Positions 22,924 to 31,033 are shown, counted from the first letter of the stretch. The stretch: DNA of 38,635 bases from an uncultured Akkermansia sp. (GCA_900548895.1 URLZ01000021.1:1-38635), one strand, 5' to 3'. The notes: a model not told the origin generated them from the letters alone. Made by a program: numbers and translations.

Positions 22924-23481
22924 ATGAGGCTCGACGTCATTCAATACGCATCGAAAGGAGCTAGCTCCCTTCGCCTGACGGACCGCTTGGTTCGCACCCT
23001 GCGCCGCAGCGGCATCCTCTTCCGCATGGACGTCGTGACCGATCCCGCCCGCTGCCGGGAGGCCGGCGTGCGTCAGCTTCCCGCCTACGCCCTCGGCGGT
23101 CGGCTCATGACCCAGGGCGCCGTGCCCTCGGAAGACGAACTCCTCGCGCAGATCGAACAGGCAGCCGCCGCCTGCGGCGCCGGCAGGCGCCCCGCCGCAG
23201 AAGACGCCGCCGCAGAAGACGCCGCCGCAGAAGACGCCGCCGCCGATGCACCCGCCGTGTCCCCCGTGAGACCGTGGCCCTGCTTCAGCCTCAGGCCCGT
23301 CATGGCCGTCTGCACCCTGCTGCTGCTCGCGCTCGTTCCCGTCTCCCTGCTGGGTGAGGAAGACGACGCCGACCCGCTTCCCCGGCCCGTGCAGATGCTT
23401 CAGGAAGCCGACGGCAGCGTGCCCGCCACCGCAGACGGCCTGCCCGTCGCCTCCTGTTGCGCCGCCGAGAGCCGCATCTGA
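22924..23481 (+). CDS. Thioredoxin-fold-like protein lacking the CxxC, with C-terminal membrane helix
   Basis: A 185-residue protein. Residues about 1-82 follow the pattern of small thioredoxin or glutaredoxin-like domains: VIQYAS, then a helix [14 protein letters not shown], strand RMDVVTD, then [17 protein letters not shown] with the cis-proline position (LPAY), and a final helix [12 protein letters not shown]. The place where CxxC is expected reads KGASS, so there are no redox cysteines. A repeated AAEDA linker (about 96-112) precedes a membrane helix (about 126-144, [17 protein letters not shown]) and a tail ending CCAAES. If the N-terminal domain is cytoplasmic it may bind rather than oxidise a partner. 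A consensus-like promoter precedes the gene. The fold assignment is from pattern only. Confidence 0.65.
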   Translation: MRLDVIQYASKGASSLRLTDRLVRTLRRSGILFRMDVVTDPARCREAGVRQLPAYALGGRLMTQGAVPSEDELLAQIEQAAAACGAGRRPAAEDAAAEDAAAEDAAADAPAVSPVRPWPCFSLRPVMAVCTLLLLALVPVSLLGEEDDADPLPRPVQMLQEADGSVPATADGLPVASCCAAESRI

Positions 23482-23883
23482 ACACCGCCTCCCCGGCCCC
23501 CCCCCAAGCCCTCACAGCTCGGGGGCGCGGCACCTTCGGCGAGCCCGTCCATGCGCGGCACCCATCCGCCGCCCCCTTGTACCCGCCCTGAACGCGGCCA
23601 CCCATCCGCCGCGGAACTCCCCCCGCCTCACTACCCTGCCGCAAACCCCTGAGGCAAACACCTGCCGCAAACCCCTGAGGCAAACACCGCACGGCGGCCG
23701 CGAGCTCCGACCACTCGCCGGCCACCCGCCGCGATAGTCGGCCTGAATCCGGGACACGCGCAGCGGGGGCGAAAATCTCTCGTCGAGCCCCCTTAGCCCC
23801 CTCCTTCGGCGCTGCGTGAACAGCCAAGCCCCCGAGCCTCCCCCCTCTGTTGCCCGAAAGACGCGTCGCCGCCCCCAACGCAA
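23482..23883. other. Intergenic region with short repeats, no gene
   Basis: No coding sequence is supported between the membrane protein gene and the terminator of the GH84 gene. It contains a 26-bp tandem pair at 23637-23688 and two copies of CACCCATCCGCCGC (about 23560 and 23599). The open frames on either strand are Arg/Pro-rich chance frames. Confidence 0.55.
23637..23688 (+). repeat. 26-bp tandem repeat, two copies
   Basis: The unit, beginning TGCCGCAAACCCC and ending GAGGCAAACACC, occurs twice without mismatch. Confidence 0.9.
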
Positions 23884-23913
23884 ACGGGGCCCGCCGTCAC
23901 CGGCAGGCCCCGT
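23884..23913 (-). terminator. Probable terminator of the GH84 gene
   Basis: ACGGGGCC (23884-23891) pairs with GGCCCCGT (23906-23913) with a 14-nt loop. On the minus strand it is followed by a weak T-rich tail (TTTGCGTT). It lies 23 bp beyond the stop codon. Confidence 0.55.
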
Positions 23914-23920
23914 GCGAGAC

Positions 23921-23952
23921 TCACTTGAAGATCACATCACTTGAAGATCACC
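23921..23952 (-). repeat. 16-bp duplication over the GH84 stop codon
   Basis: The plus strand reads TCACTTGAAGATCAC(A/C) twice in succession (23921-23936, 23937-23952). The copy at 23937 contains the stop codon of the enzyme; the second copy lies just after it. Confidence 0.9.
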
Positions 23953-26876
23953 TCGTAAACCCAAGCATCGGGCTGCTTCGGCGCCTTGAGATCGACCGAG
24001 CGGGCCCCCTCCGGCAGTCGGAAGCGCATCACCGCGCCCGAGCCGCCGGCCTTCTCAGCCCCCGACACCGAGCAATCGGCACTGCCCACCACAATCGCCT
24101 CGCGAGCCCCCTCCGGCACCTCCAGCTGCACATCCACGCCGTTCTTCGCACTGTAAGCCGTCGTGAAATCCGCATCCGTCAGCGCATCGCGCGACTCATC
24201 CGGATCCGCCGCCGGCACATCCAGCTTGAAGGTCGTCAGCTTAATCTCCTGCGCCTTCTTGCCCGTATTCGTCAAGCGCATCGCCTTGATGCGCTGCTTC
24301 GGCAAATCACCGCGATTGCAGCAGAACTTCGTCTTGCCCCCCTCCATGTGGAACTTCGGCTTCACCTTCGAGCCATCCTCCAGCGTCAGCTCAATCGTCG
24401 CCCAATCCGCAATCGACTCATTCTCCAGATTCACCTCCAGCCAGGTCGAGCGTACCGGCGTCGGCAGAGAAATCTCCAGATAATCGCCCGGGCGGCAGGA
24501 GAACACCTCCATCACGCGGTTGATCCCCACCATCTTCGCATCGCGGAACGTCGCCAAATTCGCGTGCCCCGCGATATTGCTCGCCGCCGCCGCCGGCAGA
24601 CTGCGATTCACCGTAAACTCGCAGAGCGTCAGCCAATTCGGATTCGCCTTCGTCACGCGGTAGCGAATCGCGCGCGCGCGGATCGGCTCATCGCCGAAAT
24701 CGCGCACCACCGCACTGCCGCTCATCGGCTTGCCGATCGGCTTCCAGGTCTTGCCGTCCATGCTGTACTCCAGCTGGCCCTCCGCAATCACATCCTTCGC
24801 ACGCGGCCCGCCCATCACCAAATTCAGCGTGCGGATCAGCGTCGGCTCACCGAAATCATAGCCGTACCAGTGGCCCACCTTCTGATAACAGTCCGACGAC
24901 CAGAAACTGCGGGCATCGCCATCCGTCAGCTTCTGCACATCCTTCGACGCATTGCCCCCGTTGCAAATGAAAGTCGGGCGCAGCGACTGAGCCGAGCGGC
25001 CCGAGAGCGACGCATACACCGCCGGCCCGAGGTAATCCGTCATCGCCCTCAGCGTCGGCGTCACCTCCAGCATCCCCACCTCCACATCGCGCACATCGCT
25101 CACCCCGCCCGGCGTCCAGTTGCGGCGCGTCACCGTCTTCATCGACACCATCGGCTCCATCGCTCCGAGGAAAGCCTCCGTGCGCTTCGCCTCATCCTCA
25201 GCGCCCAGCGCTCGCACCAAGCCGCTGCCGGCCTCGCCCGTCGCGCGGAACTTCTCCATCCACGGCTCAATCTCAGCGCGCAGCACCTTGAGCTCATCCG
25301 CCTTCAGCAGAGTCGCACCCGCCTTGCCGATGCGATCAAACTCGCGGCCCACTGCGTGCAAACTCTTCGCGTCGGGCTTCCCCTCGCTCAGCGACGCGCG
25401 CAGCGCCTTGAAATCCCCCGCCACATCCACCGACTCCTCGCGGTAGAGACCATGCACATTGGGCAGCAGATACGAATTGTGATCGCAGAAAGCCTGCATC
25501 GCCTCGTGAGTCTCGGGATACAGGCGCTCAATGCCCTCCTTCCACGAAGCCACCGAATCATAGCCCTCCGTATTCCACGTATAATCCGCCACGCCGAAGA
25601 GACCCACCTTGCTCGCCTCCGCCTGCTCCATCGGGTTGGCCGTAAAGCCCGTCATCTCCGACTTCATCTCAGGCTGCTGCCCAAAGCCGTAGGCGCGGCC
25701 CATCGACAAGCGCGCGCGCTTGAAATCATTGCAGGGCCAGTTCCACCAGATGAAGGTCGGGCGGCCCAAATGCTTGTGCACCCACTGCTGACCCTCCAGC
25801 GTGATATCGTGCACCACCGTATCGCCCGTCCACATCACGTGAATCCCCTTCTTGAGCGCACCGCCCAGCGTCTTGAGGAACTGCGGATTCGTCCAGCCGC
25901 GATTGTAGCCCGTCGGGCACATAATCAGCTCCTGATTCACATCCTTGTGCTTGCGGATAAAATTCTCGAGCAGATAATTGCACAGCTGCGCCTGGCGGCC
26001 CGGCTGGCCGATCTCACCGCTCGAATCATCCACCAGCACGCCGAAATCGCGCACCCCGAGATCATACATCATCTCCAGCTTGCGGCAGAGAGCATCCAGC
26101 TGCTTGCGCCCGCCCTGATCACCCCAGCGCACCGTATTCGCCGGGTGAATCGCCCAGACAAAGCGCACGTGATTCTGCTTCGCCAGCTTCACCAAGCGGC
26201 GAATCTCATCCGCCATCTTCTCCGGGTAGGGATTGTAGCAACCCTGACCGTGGTGATACGGATCATCCTTCGGGCCGAAGATGTAGATATTCATCTTGTT
26301 GCGCCCGTAAAACTCAAACTGAGCCTTGCGCGCCTTAAAACTCCACGGAGCACCGTAATAACCCTCCACCACACCGCGGAAGTCCAGATCAGGCCAGTCA
26401 TAAATCTCACCCAGCGGCAGCTTGCCGAGTCGGGCCACCTCGCCCAAACTCTTGTCCGGGAAGGGATCGCGCTGCGCATTGCGCGCACCCTCCACCCCGC
26501 GCAGCATCTGAGAAAGCGTCTGCTTCGCATAATAAAGCCCCGTCTCGTCATTCGCGTAAACCCGAAGACGACCCGGCGTCACCACCAGCGCATAAGCCCC
26601 CTCCTTGTCCGCCGGCAGCTTCTTCCAGGCCGAAGCCTTCGCATTCTTTTTGCTGCGCAGATAGGTGTTCACCTTCGTCACCGACGTGTATTCGGGCTTC
26701 AGCTTGCACTCCTGCGGGCGCGGGAAAATCGCCGGCACGGCCTCCTGAGCCGGCGCGGCCTGCTCAACCGGCACCCCGGCATCGCCGGGCAGAGCCGCAG
26801 GACTTGAGGAAAGCGCTGCAACGGGACCCGCGGCAGCGAGGGAGAGAACGAGGGAAGTGAGGCGTTTTGTTTTCAT
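23937..26876 (-). CDS. Secreted beta-N-acetylglucosaminidase, GH84-type, with carbohydrate-binding-like modules
   Basis: A 979-residue exported enzyme. Signal peptide about 1-22 (SLVLSLAAAGPVAALS). An N-terminal GH20b-like domain spans about 48-160. The catalytic barrel (about 161-460) opens with FRGVVEGYYGAPWS. It contains LVDDSSGEIG with the aspartate pair at about 283-284, which matches the general acid and polarising pair of GH84 enzymes. A helical region follows (about 460-600), then an F5/8-type C-like binding module (about 620-760; LTDGDARSFWSSDCYQKVG) and a beta-rich end. GH84 enzymes remove terminal GlcNAc from glycoproteins or mucins by substrate-assisted catalysis. The ATG at 26876 overlaps the stop of the upstream HAD gene (ATGA), so the pair is coupled. 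The frame upstream of this ATG belongs to a chance extension. Longer than minimal GH84 enzymes, as in gut bacteria. Confidence 0.9.
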   Translation of the reverse strand: MKTKRLTSLVLSLAAAGPVAALSSSPAALPGDAGVPVEQAAPAQEAVPAIFPRPQECKLKPEYTSVTKVNTYLRSKKNAKASAWKKLPADKEGAYALVVTPGRLRVYANDETGLYYAKQTLSQMLRGVEGARNAQRDPFPDKSLGEVARLGKLPLGEIYDWPDLDFRGVVEGYYGAPWSFKARKAQFEFYGRNKMNIYIFGPKDDPYHHGQGCYNPYPEKMADEIRRLVKLAKQNHVRFVWAIHPANTVRWGDQGGRKQLDALCRKLEMMYDLGVRDFGVLVDDSSGEIGQPGRQAQLCNYLLENFIRKHKDVNQELIMCPTGYNRGWTNPQFLKTLGGALKKGIHVMWTGDTVVHDITLEGQQWVHKHLGRPTFIWWNWPCNDFKRARLSMGRAYGFGQQPEMKSEMTGFTANPMEQAEASKVGLFGVADYTWNTEGYDSVASWKEGIERLYPETHEAMQAFCDHNSYLLPNVHGLYREESVDVAGDFKALRASLSEGKPDAKSLHAVGREFDRIGKAGATLLKADELKVLRAEIEPWMEKFRATGEAGSGLVRALGAEDEAKRTEAFLGAMEPMVSMKTVTRRNWTPGGVSDVRDVEVGMLEVTPTLRAMTDYLGPAVYASLSGRSAQSLRPTFICNGGNASKDVQKLTDGDARSFWSSDCYQKVGHWYGYDFGEPTLIRTLNLVMGGPRAKDVIAEGQLEYSMDGKTWKPIGKPMSGSAVVRDFGDEPIRARAIRYRVTKANPNWLTLCEFTVNRSLPAAAASNIAGHANLATFRDAKMVGINRVMEVFSCRPGDYLEISLPTPVRSTWLEVNLENESIADWATIELTLEDGSKVKPKFHMEGGKTKFCCNRGDLPKQRIKAMRLTNTGKKAQEIKLTTFKLDVPAADPDESRDALTDADFTTAYSAKNGVDVQLEVPEGAREAIVVGSADCSVSGAEKAGGSGAVMRFRLPEGARSVDLKAPKQPDAWVYEVIFK

Positions 26877-27532
26877 GTGAGACTGAGAATCAGGGGTAAA
26901 GCTTCTTGAATATCCGTGAGGCGAAAATCGGGATGCTCCGCCTCGCAGGCGGCGCGATCCGCCTCGGCACCCGGTGCCCAAGCGGCATTGAGAATGCGCA
27001 CGCCCGCCGCATGCGCCAGGGTGATATCGGAAGGAGCATCGCCGACATAGAGCAACTGCTGCGGGCCGAGCCCCCAGTGCTTCATCGCCTCGCGCAGGCG
27101 CACATCCTTGACATTGCGATAGGGCGAGCCGTAGCCCTTCCACTCAAAAATACCGTCATTGAGGCCGAAGGCATCGAGCGTCGGCTCACCCGTGCAGGCC
27201 TCCTTGCCGGTGACGAGGCCGAGGTGCAGCCCCGCGGCGCGCAGAGCCTCGAGCAGCTCGCGCGCGCCGGGAAAAGGCGCCGTCGCATACTGCGGCATCA
27301 GGCGCTCATAGGCCCTGACGAAGCACTCGATGGGCAGCGTCGGATCATCGGGCTGCATGCCCAGCAAAGCCGCCAGCACGCCGCGATCACTGAGGCCGAA
27401 GTGCGAAACAACCTCCTCGGCCGAGGGGCGGCGGCCCGTGATCTCCTCCGTGGCGGCACGGTAAGCCTCCACACAGAGGGGAAGGGTATCCCCCAGCGTG
27501 CCATCGACATCGAAGAGTACGGCTTGAAGCAT
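26873..27532 (-). CDS. HAD-superfamily phosphatase, phosphoglycolate phosphatase-like
   Basis: A 219-residue cytoplasmic hydrolase. Motif I is LFDVDGTLGDT with the nucleophile Asp8 and Asp10, motif II LVTGK (about 106-110), the motif III lysine is probably in NVKDVRLREAMKHWG, and motif IV is YVGDAPSDITLAHAAG. The cap (about 15-85) is the helical C1 type found in Gph-like and beta-phosphoglucomutase-like enzymes. The exact substrate cannot be read from sequence. Overlap with the GH84 gene by ATGA suggests a link to sugar or amino-sugar use, but a general phosphatase is equally possible. Confidence 0.85.
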   Translation of the reverse strand: MLQAVLFDVDGTLGDTLPLCVEAYRAATEEITGRRPSAEEVVSHFGLSDRGVLAALLGMQPDDPTLPIECFVRAYERLMPQYATAPFPGARELLEALRAAGLHLGLVTGKEACTGEPTLDAFGLNDGIFEWKGYGSPYRNVKDVRLREAMKHWGLGPQQLLYVGDAPSDITLAHAAGVRILNAAWAPGAEADRAACEAEHPDFRLTDIQEALPLILSLT

Positions 27533-27588
27533 GGTGTTGCGGAACGGTTTGAACGCCGCGCGTGCATGAGCCCACGGGACGCTCGCCT

Positions 27589-27618
27589 ATACTAGCCTGC
27601 AAGCGGGGGGGCTGTCAA
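27589..27618 (-). promoter_or_regulatory. Promoter of the HAD-GH84 operon
   Basis: On the minus strand TTGACA (27618-27613), 18 bp, TAGTAT (27594-27589). The leader to the ATG at 27532 is about 50 nt. Confidence 0.68.
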
Positions 27619-27763
27619 GCAGGGAGTGCGTTTTCCGCCCCGCCTGGCGCGCCGCAGCGCACTTTTTTCCCGCGCGCCCCCGCGCCCCTCCGCGCTTCTC
27701 GCTCCCTTCGGACTTCACCCGCTTCATCCCGTGTCCCTCCTGCCCTCCTCCCGACGCAGAACA

Positions 27764-27797
27764 GCCGCCTCCCCGGGAGAGCGGAGAGACGGCTGCG
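27764..27797 (-). terminator. Hairpin after the first PEP-CTERM gene
   Basis: AGCCGCCTC and GAGACGGCT arms, with CCG and CGG extending the stem, form an imperfect hairpin about 30 bp beyond the stop codon. No good T-tract follows on the minus strand, so it may stabilise the 3' end rather than stop transcription. It matches the hairpin at 29037 in position and sequence. Confidence 0.5.
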
Positions 27798-27824
27798 AAA
27801 GAAAAACGCAACAGCGAGGAGCGC

Positions 27825-28625
27825 TTACTTGCGGCGGCGACGAGCGCAGAGACCCGCGAGAGCCAGCAGGCTCAGCGTGGCCGTCGTCGGCTCGGGGGTC
27901 GCCTGAGCAACGATGGAGATGGTGACGGCCGTGCCATCTGTGACCTCACTCAACCAGTAGTAGCCGTCCTTGCCTACATTCTCAGAGCCCATCCCAGCAT
28001 ACTGAAGCGTTTGGCCGTATTGGTCAGTAATGTCGAAATTCGCCGCCCAAGTACCTTTGTACTGAACCATATTGGTTGCACTGAACAGCTTGTAGGAGAA
28101 TGTACTTGCCGTCATATCGAGCGTTCCTTCGAACGTAACGGTTCCATCCTGCTTGTAGAACTCACTCATCTCGAACGACGAGCTGGTCTGACCCAGATCA
28201 CCAAAATTGACAATGGTGTTTCGATTTCCGGAAAACACGCTTCCATTACCGGTAATGGTCACGTTATTACCGAGAAAAACATGAGAAAAGAAAACATGCG
28301 CTGTGGCTGTGATGGCCGTGTCGTTAGCCGTCATGATCTGTTTACCATCGACATAACTAAAGTCGTAGCCGATAAAAGAGGGGTCAGCACTGGTTGGACC
28401 ATTTACAGCATCTACCATGGTCTGATTAGATGTAGATTTGAGACAGGACCAGTTACTCGCAGAAGTGTAGTCTCCCGTCGAGGAGCCCGTCCAGACATAG
28501 ACCCACGAAGCCTTCCCGTCATTAAGTCCATTGTAGTAGCTGCTATCAAGCGTGACGGAGTAATCCGCCTGCGCTATTCCCGCCAACCCGAGGGCAGCGA
28601 GAGTCATGAGAATCGTTTTTTTCAT
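27825..28625 (-). CDS. Secreted PEP-CTERM-type sorted protein, copy 1
   Basis: A 266-residue protein with a signal peptide (MKKTILMTLAALGLAGIAQA). A beta-rich Ser/Thr/Asn/Gly body follows, with patterns such as NNVTITGNGSVF and GTVTFEGTLDMTAS typical of beta-helix or autotransporter-like surface proteins. The C-terminus has TPEPTTAT, a hydrophobic stretch (LSLLALAGLC) and ARRRRK, a sorting signal processed by exosortase-like enzymes in related bacteria. It is paralogous to the gene at 29093: signal peptide, tail and several internal motifs (FIGYD/WD, TGTWAA/EGIWDA) correspond, and the last 95 coding bases are identical. Probably a surface-displayed or exported structural protein; no catalytic residues are evident. 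Confidence 0.88.
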   Translation of the reverse strand: MKKTILMTLAALGLAGIAQADYSVTLDSSYYNGLNDGKASWVYVWTGSSTGDYTSASNWSCLKSTSNQTMVDAVNGPTSADPSFIGYDFSYVDGKQIMTANDTAITATAHVFFSHVFLGNNVTITGNGSVFSGNRNTIVNFGDLGQTSSSFEMSEFYKQDGTVTFEGTLDMTASTFSYKLFSATNMVQYKGTWAANFDITDQYGQTLQYAGMGSENVGKDGYYWLSEVTDGTAVTISIVAQATPEPTTATLSLLALAGLCARRRRK

Positions 28626-28698
28626 CGTGTATCAAGTTGCTTATCATCCCTGCCGAGAATTGGGCATTTGTGCGCGAATTTAATGCAGGCTCGACCCC

Positions 28699-28727
28699 AT
28701 TCTAGGATAACGTTAGGCGCTTGTCAA
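28699..28727 (-). promoter_or_regulatory. Promoter of PEP-CTERM gene copy 1
   Basis: On the minus strand TTGACA (28727-28722), 17 bp, TAGAAT (28704-28699), the strongest promoter of the window. The sequence resembles the promoter of copy 2 (CCTAACG in the spacer, GAATGGG after the -10). Confidence 0.8.
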
Positions 28728-28879
28728 GCATAAAATTCAAGTATTTAGAGACTTGTCTAAATACAGGACGAGAATTATGTGCGATTACATCAGGATACGC
28801 TAGTGAACAAAATACCACAACGGTAAGAGGGTCGGCACCGGATGGATTGTGCACTTCTGCGGCTCTCATGCCTTGTAGG

Positions 28880-28975
28880 GCATTGCTGCCTGCGCCGAAG
28901 AGGCGCCGCAGGGTGGCTTTGCCGTTGGCCGTGGTGTGAGGGCCCCGTTCGGGTGCCCGAGGTGTCGCAGGTGTC
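28880..28975 (-). pseudogene. Remnant of an ankyrin gene 3' end
   Basis: About 45 bases near 28890-28934 are identical to the 3' end of the ankyrin gene at 30170-30949 and encode the same ANGKATLRRLFGAG peptide. A further block (GCCCGAGG and GTCGCAGGTG near 28955-28972) also matches with small changes. The rest of the ankyrin gene is absent and the frame is disrupted. Its position, just upstream of PEP-CTERM copy 1 in transcription order, mirrors the intact ankyrin gene upstream of PEP-CTERM copy 2. Confidence 0.75.
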
Positions 28976-29036
28976 GTGGGGTGTCTCACGTACACGCGCG
29001 CTTTCTCACGGCTGACTGCCTTCCCGGTACAGAGCA

Positions 29037-29066
29037 GCCGCCTCTCCGAGAGCGGAGAGGCGGCTG
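29037..29066 (-). terminator. Hairpin after the second PEP-CTERM gene
   Basis: AGCCGCCTCTCCG and CGGAGAGGCGGCT form a perfect 13-bp stem around AGAG, about 25 bp beyond the stop codon. No T-tract follows on the minus strand. It also separates the two duplicated modules. Confidence 0.6.
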
Positions 29067-29092
29067 GGAAAAATCAAAGCTGCACAGAGCGC

Positions 29093-29935
29093 TTACTTGC
29101 GGCGGCGACGAGCGCAGAGACCCGCGAGAGCCAGCAGGCTCAGCGTGGCCGTCGTCGGCTCGGGGGTCGCCTGAGCAACGATGGAGACCGTCAAGGTCGA
29201 ACCTTCCGTTTCGCCCCCCTTTATTTCGAGCCAGAAGTAACCTTCCTCTCCAACGTGCTCGGAATCAGAACCTGCATAAGTGAGGGCCTGACCGTTGGCG
29301 TCCGTGACGATGAGGCTGGAGGCGTCCCAAATACCTTCAGACTGCTGCATATTCGTACCGGTAAACAGCACCTTTGAGAAGTCGCTTCCGGTCATATTCA
29401 GCGTACCCTCAAGCGTGATATTCGTCTGACGAATCCAGAGTGTATCAAGAGTGATGCTGGAGTTTGAGGTAGCAAGGTCGGCGAAGTAGAAGCTGAAACT
29501 GTTGAGAGCGCCAGCGGTTCCGCCAATACCAACATTCGTGCCCGTCACAGTAACGTTAGATCCGATATACCATTCACCAGTAGCATTCTGCGCTCCAAGC
29601 CACTGCCCATTGGAGAGGGTGACGTCATATTGAGTGTTATTTGACGTGAGGACTTGTGTGCCATCCGTAATCGTCATATCCCAGCCAATGAAGGTCTGAG
29701 CCTTCGTTCCGGGAGTATTGCCATTAGACGAACCCGCAACAGTGGACGATGCATTCTGGTAATACTCCCAGTTCGCATAGTTTGAGGTTTCTTTATCATC
29801 ACCCGCGCCGGTCCAAAGATAGAGCCAGCCATTACCGTTCGACGTGTAGAAGGCTTCATTGGCGTTGATTGTATCCGCCTGAGCCATCCCCGCCAGCCCG
29901 AGGGCGGCGAGCGTCATGAGAATCGTTTTCTTCAT
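29093..29935 (-). CDS. Secreted PEP-CTERM-type sorted protein, copy 2
   Basis: A 280-residue paralogue of the protein at 27825-28625. Signal peptide MKKTILMTLAALGLAGMAQA, then a beta-rich body poor in Cys and rich in Thr, Asn, Gly and Ser (NVTVTGTNVGIGGTAG, NITLEGTLNMTGSDF). The same C-terminal PEP sorting signal ends in CARRRRK. The body differs considerably from copy 1, while signal peptide and tail are nearly unchanged. This fits a surface protein whose exposed part evolves faster than its sorting signals. The promoter at 30032 is related to that of copy 1. Function unknown; surface structure or adhesion is plausible. Confidence 0.88.
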   Translation of the reverse strand: MKKTILMTLAALGLAGMAQADTINANEAFYTSNGNGWLYLWTGAGDDKETSNYANWEYYQNASSTVAGSSNGNTPGTKAQTFIGWDMTITDGTQVLTSNNTQYDVTLSNGQWLGAQNATGEWYIGSNVTVTGTNVGIGGTAGALNSFSFYFADLATSNSSITLDTLWIRQTNITLEGTLNMTGSDFSKVLFTGTNMQQSEGIWDASSLIVTDANGQALTYAGSDSEHVGEEGYFWLEIKGGETEGSTLTVSIVAQATPEPTTATLSLLALAGLCARRRRK

Positions 29936-30003
29936 GTGTATCGAGTTGTTTGCTTAGCCTGCCGAAGCGGCCGCACATGCGACTCCCCCGCAGTCCTTGA
30001 CCC

Positions 30004-30032
30004 ATTCTAAAACACCGTTAGGGCTTTGTCCA
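30004..30032 (-). promoter_or_regulatory. Promoter of PEP-CTERM gene copy 2
   Basis: On the minus strand TGGACA (30032-30027), 17 bp, TAGAAT (30009-30004). It shares TTTATGCT before, CCTAACG within and GAATGGG after with the promoter of copy 1. Confidence 0.72.
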
Positions 30033-30102
30033 GCATAAAAGTCGAATATTGAGCCATTTGGCTGTTAAATGAGGGCGTTGCTGTACTCTGTCGAGTCGCC
30101 GC

Positions 30103-30140
30103 CGGCGTGAAAAAAGCCGCCGCTCCGGCTATGGAGCGAC
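30103..30140 (-). terminator. Rho-independent terminator of the minus-strand ankyrin gene
   Basis: On the minus strand CGCTCC and GGAGCG arms, extended by GCCG/CGGC with one bulge, enclose ATAGCC and are followed by CTTTTTTC. It lies about 30 bp after the stop codon at 30170. Confidence 0.85.
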
Positions 30141-30169
30141 GGCGGATGGGGGTTGCGCTGCGGAGGGCG

Positions 30170-30949
30170 TCAGGGCGTGGTGCCGCCTGCGCCGAAGAGG
30201 CGCCGCAGGGTGGCTTTGCCGTTGGCCGAAGCGAGAGCCGCCGCGCTGATGCCCGAGGCGTCGCAGGTGCCGGGATTCGCGCCGTGCGCCAGCAGGATGG
30301 CCGCCGTCTTGCGGTGCCCGTGCAGGCAGGCGAGAATCAGCGGCGTGCGCCCGTCCTGAGCCGGGGTGTCGGGCGCGACTCCGTGCGCCAGCAACAGCTC
30401 CACGAGCATGCGACGGCCCTTGCGCGCCGCGTGGTGCAGCGCCGTGTAGCCCAGCGCATCGGCCTCCGCGAGGTCGGCTCCGCGCGCGGTGAGCAGCTCG
30501 ATGAGCGGCCAGTGACCCTTGGCCGCCGCGTGGTGCAGCGGGCTGCGCCCCCGCGCGTCGCGGGCGTGCAGATCAGCCCCGCCGGCGAGGAGTTTCTCCA
30601 CAAGCGGAATGCTGCCGCTGCGGCAGGCGAAGTGCAGAGCGCCGCGGCCCAGCACATCCGTGGCGGCGGCATCGGCCCCGCGCGCGAGCAGCAGGTCGCA
30701 GGCGGCGACGGAACCCCCGGCGCAGGCGTAGTGCAGCGGCGTCTTGCCGCGTCGGGTGCGGGCATTCACATCCGCCCCGCGCTCGATGAGGCGCGCGATG
30801 ACGTCCGTAGCGCCGCGCCGGCAGGCGTACATGAGCGCCGTCTTGCCTTTGCGGCTGGCAGACAGGGCAGACTCGCCGCGGTTGATCATATCGTTGGCCA
30901 GGTGCCAGGCCCCGGCCTTGCAGGCTTTGATGAGGTTTTTGATTTTCAT
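30170..30949 (-). CDS. Cytoplasmic ankyrin-repeat protein
   Basis: A 259-residue protein without a signal peptide, composed almost wholly of ankyrin repeats (about seven, residues 3-235), with cores such as TPLHYACAGGSVAACDLLLARGAD (split here as TPLHYACAGG and LLLARGAD). It ends in a short tail with ANGKATLRRLFGAG. The N-terminus LIKACKAGAWHLANDMI corresponds to FINACKAGDWPLVRTML of the divergent gene at 31335, so the two are paralogues facing away from each other. It probably binds a cytoplasmic partner. It has a promoter at 31062-31034 and a strong terminator. Part of its 3' end is duplicated at 28880. Confidence 0.88.
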   Translation of the reverse strand: MKIKNLIKACKAGAWHLANDMINRGESALSASRKGKTALMYACRRGATDVIARLIERGADVNARTRRGKTPLHYACAGGSVAACDLLLARGADAAATDVLGRGALHFACRSGSIPLVEKLLAGGADLHARDARGRSPLHHAAAKGHWPLIELLTARGADLAEADALGYTALHHAARKGRRMLVELLLAHGVAPDTPAQDGRTPLILACLHGHRKTAAILLAHGANPGTCDASGISAAALASANGKATLRRLFGAGGTTP

Positions 30950-31033
30950 GGCTGTTGGGGTCGTGTCTGTTGTTGTTTTCCGAGTGATTCTCCGGGGGAC
31001 GGGGCGCGCGGCGCCTTCCCCCGCCGATGGTTC

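Noticed and set aside
21253..22944. Longer adenosylhomocysteinase start (563 codons)
   Set aside because: The extra N-terminus is unlike the family and the consensus-like promoter at 22700-22672 lies within it.
23850..26807. 985-codon open frame opposite the GH84 gene
   Set aside because: Arg/His/Leu-rich composition and no motifs; antisense shadow of the enzyme gene.
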